The notes beneath the pieces were generated by a model. It had not been told where the DNA came from, searched no databases, and was given only the letters and a program-made list of their open reading frames with translations. The position numbers and the translations under genes were made by a program. 54,128 bases of DNA from Planctomycetota bacterium (GTDB lineage Bacteria; Planctomycetota; Phycisphaerae; Sedimentisphaerales; Anaerohalosphaeraceae): assembly GCA_019456225.1 (NCBI GenBank), contig VRUI01000029.1, positions 1-54,128 on the forward strand. The letters are read 5' to 3'. Every line of letters begins with the position of its first letter. Positions within the stretch are counted from its first letter, which is position 1. This document shows positions 51,612 to 54,128 of the stretch, one piece after another.

Positions 51612-51662
51612 ATAATTAAAAACACCGGGAGTCTTTTACGGGGACTTAGGCAATTTAGTTCT
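51612..51662 (-). repeat. IS66-related scrap, copy 2
   Basis: Minus-strand translation gives KLPKSP, a stop, then KTPGVFNYL, the same segment as copy 1 with decay. Copies 1 and 2 are direct repeats about 360 bases apart, enclosing the small-peptide gene. Confidence 0.55.
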
Positions 51663-51906
51663 GTAAGAAAACCTCAAATCATGCCAAATCAATTTCCTTC
51701 ACTCACCCAACCACCAAGCGTCCGATGACTTTTGATGCCAAACTGCCAAGTTACTTTAAAATTATTAACTAAATTGCCATATCGAGCCAACCTCAAAAAA
51801 GAGAAATCTTGATAGTTCAAGTTGAATTTGTTAAGCTAAATAACTCCGAAAGGATAAAATATTGCTTTGTCAATGATGCACTAAGGGATATCTTTAACTA
51901 GACATA

Positions 51907-52230
51907 ATGAATGACGAAAAACAAATACACAATGCACCGCCATTTTATTCCAAATGGGCCAACACTCCCTTTGCTCCCGCTAAATGTCCGTTCTTTTACG
52001 GCTGGGTTATCGTCGCCGTTTCGACAATGTCGATCATCTTTTCCATGCCTGGCCAAACCGCCGGCATCGGCATCTTTACTGACTATATAATAGATGCACT
52101 TGATATCACTCGCAATCAGCTAAGCCTTGCGTATATGATCGGTACCATCGCAAGCGGCCTGATCCTGCCATTCGCCGGCAAAATCCTCGACCAGGTGCGC
52201 GCCGCGACCGAGAGACAGCCCGGCAATTAG
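51907..52230 (+). pseudogene. Truncated major facilitator transporter, N-terminal quarter
   Basis: 107 codons with the opening of an MFS permease: 'FYGWVIVAVSTMSIIFSMPG' is helix 1, and 'AYMIGTIASGLILPFAGKIL' is helix 2, ending at 'DQVRAATERQPGN'. In intact family members this point (G-x-L-x-D-x-x-G) starts the conserved loop between helices 2 and 3, and about ten more helices should follow. The coding match ends abruptly, and the next gene starts 107 bases on. It is a remnant left by rearrangement. Confidence 0.75.
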
Positions 52231-52337
52231 ACTTGCCACTTTCGATGGAATGATATATCATTTGAGTAAGGTTCAGTTTGACAGCAACCGAGTATTCGCT
52301 ATCGGTAAAGTAACTGTAAATTTATTAGAGGATCATT

Positions 52338-53867
52338 ATGGCAAAGAATCTTGATGCGAGCGTCAATCAACGTTTTTCTTCACGTCTGGGCTTTCTATTA
52401 AGCGTGATTGGGATCGCGGTGGGTACGGGAAATATCTGGCGGTTTCCCCGGATTGTTGCTCAGAACGGCTCGGATGAAGGAGCCGGGGCCTTTTTGGTTG
52501 CCTGGACAGTATTTCTGTTTCTCTGGAGTATCCCATTGGTCCTGGCCGAATATGCGATGGGCCGCAAATGCAGGATGGGCGTCATCGGAACAATTACCAA
52601 AATCGCCGGCGTGAAATTCGCATGGATGGGAGCATTCATGGCCTTTGTGACGGTGGCCATTACGTTATTCTATTCGGTCATAGTGGGTTGGTGCTTTTAC
52701 TATTTCGTCCAGATGCTGACTAATCCTCTACCGCTGACAACAGAAGTAGCCATGGCCAGATGGAATGACTATCAAGGCGGCGGCTGGCCGCTGGTAACAC
52801 ACGCCGTTGTCATGGGGCTTGGAACTTTTGCCATCTGGCGGGGAATCAGGTCCATAGAACGGATCAATAAGATACTGATTCCGTCATTGCTGGTCATCGT
52901 TTTGATTTGCGTCGTTCGCGGCTTGACCCTTCCGGGCGCATGGGCCGGAGTCGCATACCTTTTCACCCCGGACTGGGGACAACTGGCCAGCCCCAAAATA
53001 TGGATGGAAGCCCTAACGCAAAATGCGTGGGACGTCGGAGCCGGTTGGGGGCTTTATCTTACGTATGCGGCGTATGTCAAACGAGAACATGGCGTGGTCA
53101 AGAACGCCTTCATCACTCCCATCGGCAACAATATTGTCTCAATGTTGGCGGCCTTAATGGTATTTGCGACGGTCTTCGCAGTGCTGCGGACGGAAATGGG
53201 TAAGACGCAGCCGGAAGTACTGGAGATCATGCGCACCAGCGGTGAGGCGTCTACAGGATTGACTTTCATCTGGATGCCCCAGCTTTTCGCACGGATGTTT
53301 TTGGGGCGTCCCCTGTCCATCCTCTTCTTTTTGGGATTAACCTTTGCAGGTTTTTCATCCCTCATAGCTCACCTTGAACTTTCTACGCGCGTCCTCATCG
53401 ACGTAGGCATGAAGCGATCCAGGTCTATCATTCTGGCGGCAATGTTTATTTACATTCTGGGGATTCCGTCTGCCGTCAGTCTCAAATTCCTGAAGAACCA
53501 GGATTTTGTCTGGGGTTACGCACTGATTATCTCGGGCGCATTAGCCGCCGTCGCGGTGATGCGCCATGGGGCCGCTCGGTTGCGTAGAGAGGAACTGATG
53601 GAAGGTGGCAAGGACTGGAAGCTTGGGCGTTGGTGGGATGTGGTCCTGGTCGGATTCGTTCCACTGGGAGCGATTATACTTTTAGTCTGGTGGCTGGTTA
53701 TTGTACCCTTTAACCAGGCCGGGTCTGGAAAGTGGTATAATCCGCTCAATCCCGCGAGCGCCATGAACTGCCTGGTCCAATGGTTTCTGGTCTTGAGTGT
53801 TCTGTTACTATTTGGTCGTTGGATGGGACGGAGTGTACTCGACAAGGGCGTCCCGCCAAGCCTTTGA
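52338..53867 (+). CDS. Sodium-dependent transporter of the SNF (NSS) family
   Basis: A 509-aa neurotransmitter:sodium symporter-type permease with about 11-12 helices. The hallmark helix 1 motif is 'GIAVGTGNIWRFP', and 'GFSSLIAHLEL' near helix 8 supplies Na+ ligands. Bacterial members take up amino acids with Na+. Substrate not predictable. AGGATC precedes the ATG. Its base composition is more GC-rich than the left half of this accessory end; it stands between a truncated MFS gene and an IS66 fragment. Confidence 0.9.
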   Translation: MAKNLDASVNQRFSSRLGFLLSVIGIAVGTGNIWRFPRIVAQNGSDEGAGAFLVAWTVFLFLWSIPLVLAEYAMGRKCRMGVIGTITKIAGVKFAWMGAFMAFVTVAITLFYSVIVGWCFYYFVQMLTNPLPLTTEVAMARWNDYQGGGWPLVTHAVVMGLGTFAIWRGIRSIERINKILIPSLLVIVLICVVRGLTLPGAWAGVAYLFTPDWGQLASPKIWMEALTQNAWDVGAGWGLYLTYAAYVKREHGVVKNAFITPIGNNIVSMLAALMVFATVFAVLRTEMGKTQPEVLEIMRTSGEASTGLTFIWMPQLFARMFLGRPLSILFFLGLTFAGFSSLIAHLELSTRVLIDVGMKRSRSIILAAMFIYILGIPSAVSLKFLKNQDFVWGYALIISGALAAVAVMRHGAARLRREELMEGGKDWKLGRWWDVVLVGFVPLGAIILLVWWLVIVPFNQAGSGKWYNPLNPASAMNCLVQWFLVLSVLLLFGRWMGRSVLDKGVPPSL

Positions 53868-53949
53868 GCAGCTTTTTCGTATGAATAACCCTGCTCGGTG
53901 ACCAGCCGAAATAAAGGGGTACGGTACTTTTGTTCTAAAAAACACCATT

Positions 53950-54128
53950 TCAACTGCAATAATACTGATTATTCGCCTTTTCATAGAAATAACTATTTTG
54001 AAAACTAAAGAGAGCCGGTACTTTTTCAGGCAGCTTAAGCATAGATAGCTTAGGGTCTCTTTCATGCTTTGGATGTCCGGGTTGACCGCCAATGTTGCGA
54101 GAACCGTTGTTCTTTTTCTTTCGCGGCG
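53950..54128 (-). pseudogene. IS66-family transposase fragment, runs off the right edge
   Basis: The minus-strand frame from the right edge reads PRKKKNNGSRNIGGQPGHPK, then HERDPKLSMLKLPEKVPALF, the zinc-finger-proximal N-terminal region of IS66 transposases ('GGQPGH'). After SFQ the homology stops and the frame ends at 53950-53952. A normal transposase continues for some 400 residues, so this is a broken copy. The segment KLPEKVPALFSFQ is also present in the two scraps at 51.2 and 51.6 kb. Confidence 0.7.

Larger units (their letters stand above)
51175..51906. other. AT-rich intergenic region with a small-peptide gene
   Basis: No gene of normal size. It contains two direct repeats related to an IS66 transposase fragment (51197-51250, 51612-51662) and, between them, a complete small transcription unit on the minus strand: promoter 51560-51587, 19-codon frame 51390-51449 and terminator 51355-51383. 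A further small hairpin TTGCC-GGA-GGCAA is at about 51325-51337. The last 240 bases before the MFS fragment show nothing I can name. Confidence 0.7.

Overview
The window looks like a chromosomal piece of an anaerobic Gram-negative bacterium. It encodes outer-membrane proteins, lipoproteins, Tat-exported oxidoreductases and a TorD-type chaperone. Gene style (sialate O-acetylesterase, GAF-PtsP, HEAT-type secreted protein, 'GGPPSN'-type MoeA) and moderate GC suggest a planctomycete of the Phycisphaerae type. That placement is an inference, not proven by the sequence.

Layout. (1) 1-2.1 kb: an AT-rich run of three unrecognised genes, then an inverted repeat and the 3' end of a tRNA gene, probably a boundary of integrated DNA. 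(2) 2.2-18.2 kb, all on the minus strand: the main system. A PhnD-like binding protein, a sensor kinase and an NtrC-type sigma54 activator precede a near-consensus sigma54 promoter. Behind it lie an NrfD-type membrane subunit, a four-cluster Fe-S subunit, a molybdopterin catalytic subunit with the RGRY motif of respiratory arsenate reductase, a TorD chaperone, a porin, a second outer-membrane-like protein and a 16-cysteine repeat lipoprotein. After a hairpin come a 66-residue protein, a MobB-MobA fusion, a MOT1-type molybdate permease and MoeA. Together they form a complete respiratory module: sensing, transcription switch, enzyme, export chaperone, envelope proteins, and molybdate uptake and cofactor assembly. 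(3) 18.3-32 kb: housekeeping genes (ptsP, pyrE, purB, aldo/keto reductase, trxB, thioredoxin-type arsC) and planctomycete-like secreted or membrane proteins. (4) 32-44.6 kb: a BaiN-like flavoprotein, RNase P RNA with its own promoter, nadB-bioD-bioA, two DUF3800 proteins, pcm-recG, a CPBP protein and DUF2442. (5) 44.7-49 kb: the ilvB-ilvN-ilvC operon with a sigma70 promoter, a long leader and a UUCG-loop terminator. (6) 49-54.1 kb: an accessory end with a thioester-reductase-like dehydrogenase, a 19-codon membrane-peptide gene with its own promoter and terminator, a truncated MFS gene, an SNF-type transporter, and an IS66 transposase fragment related to two short scraps nearby.

Best candidates for something new are the regulated arsenate-respiration island with its Cys-rich lipoprotein and private molybdenum supply, and the toxin-like 19-residue peptide gene lying between two direct repeats.
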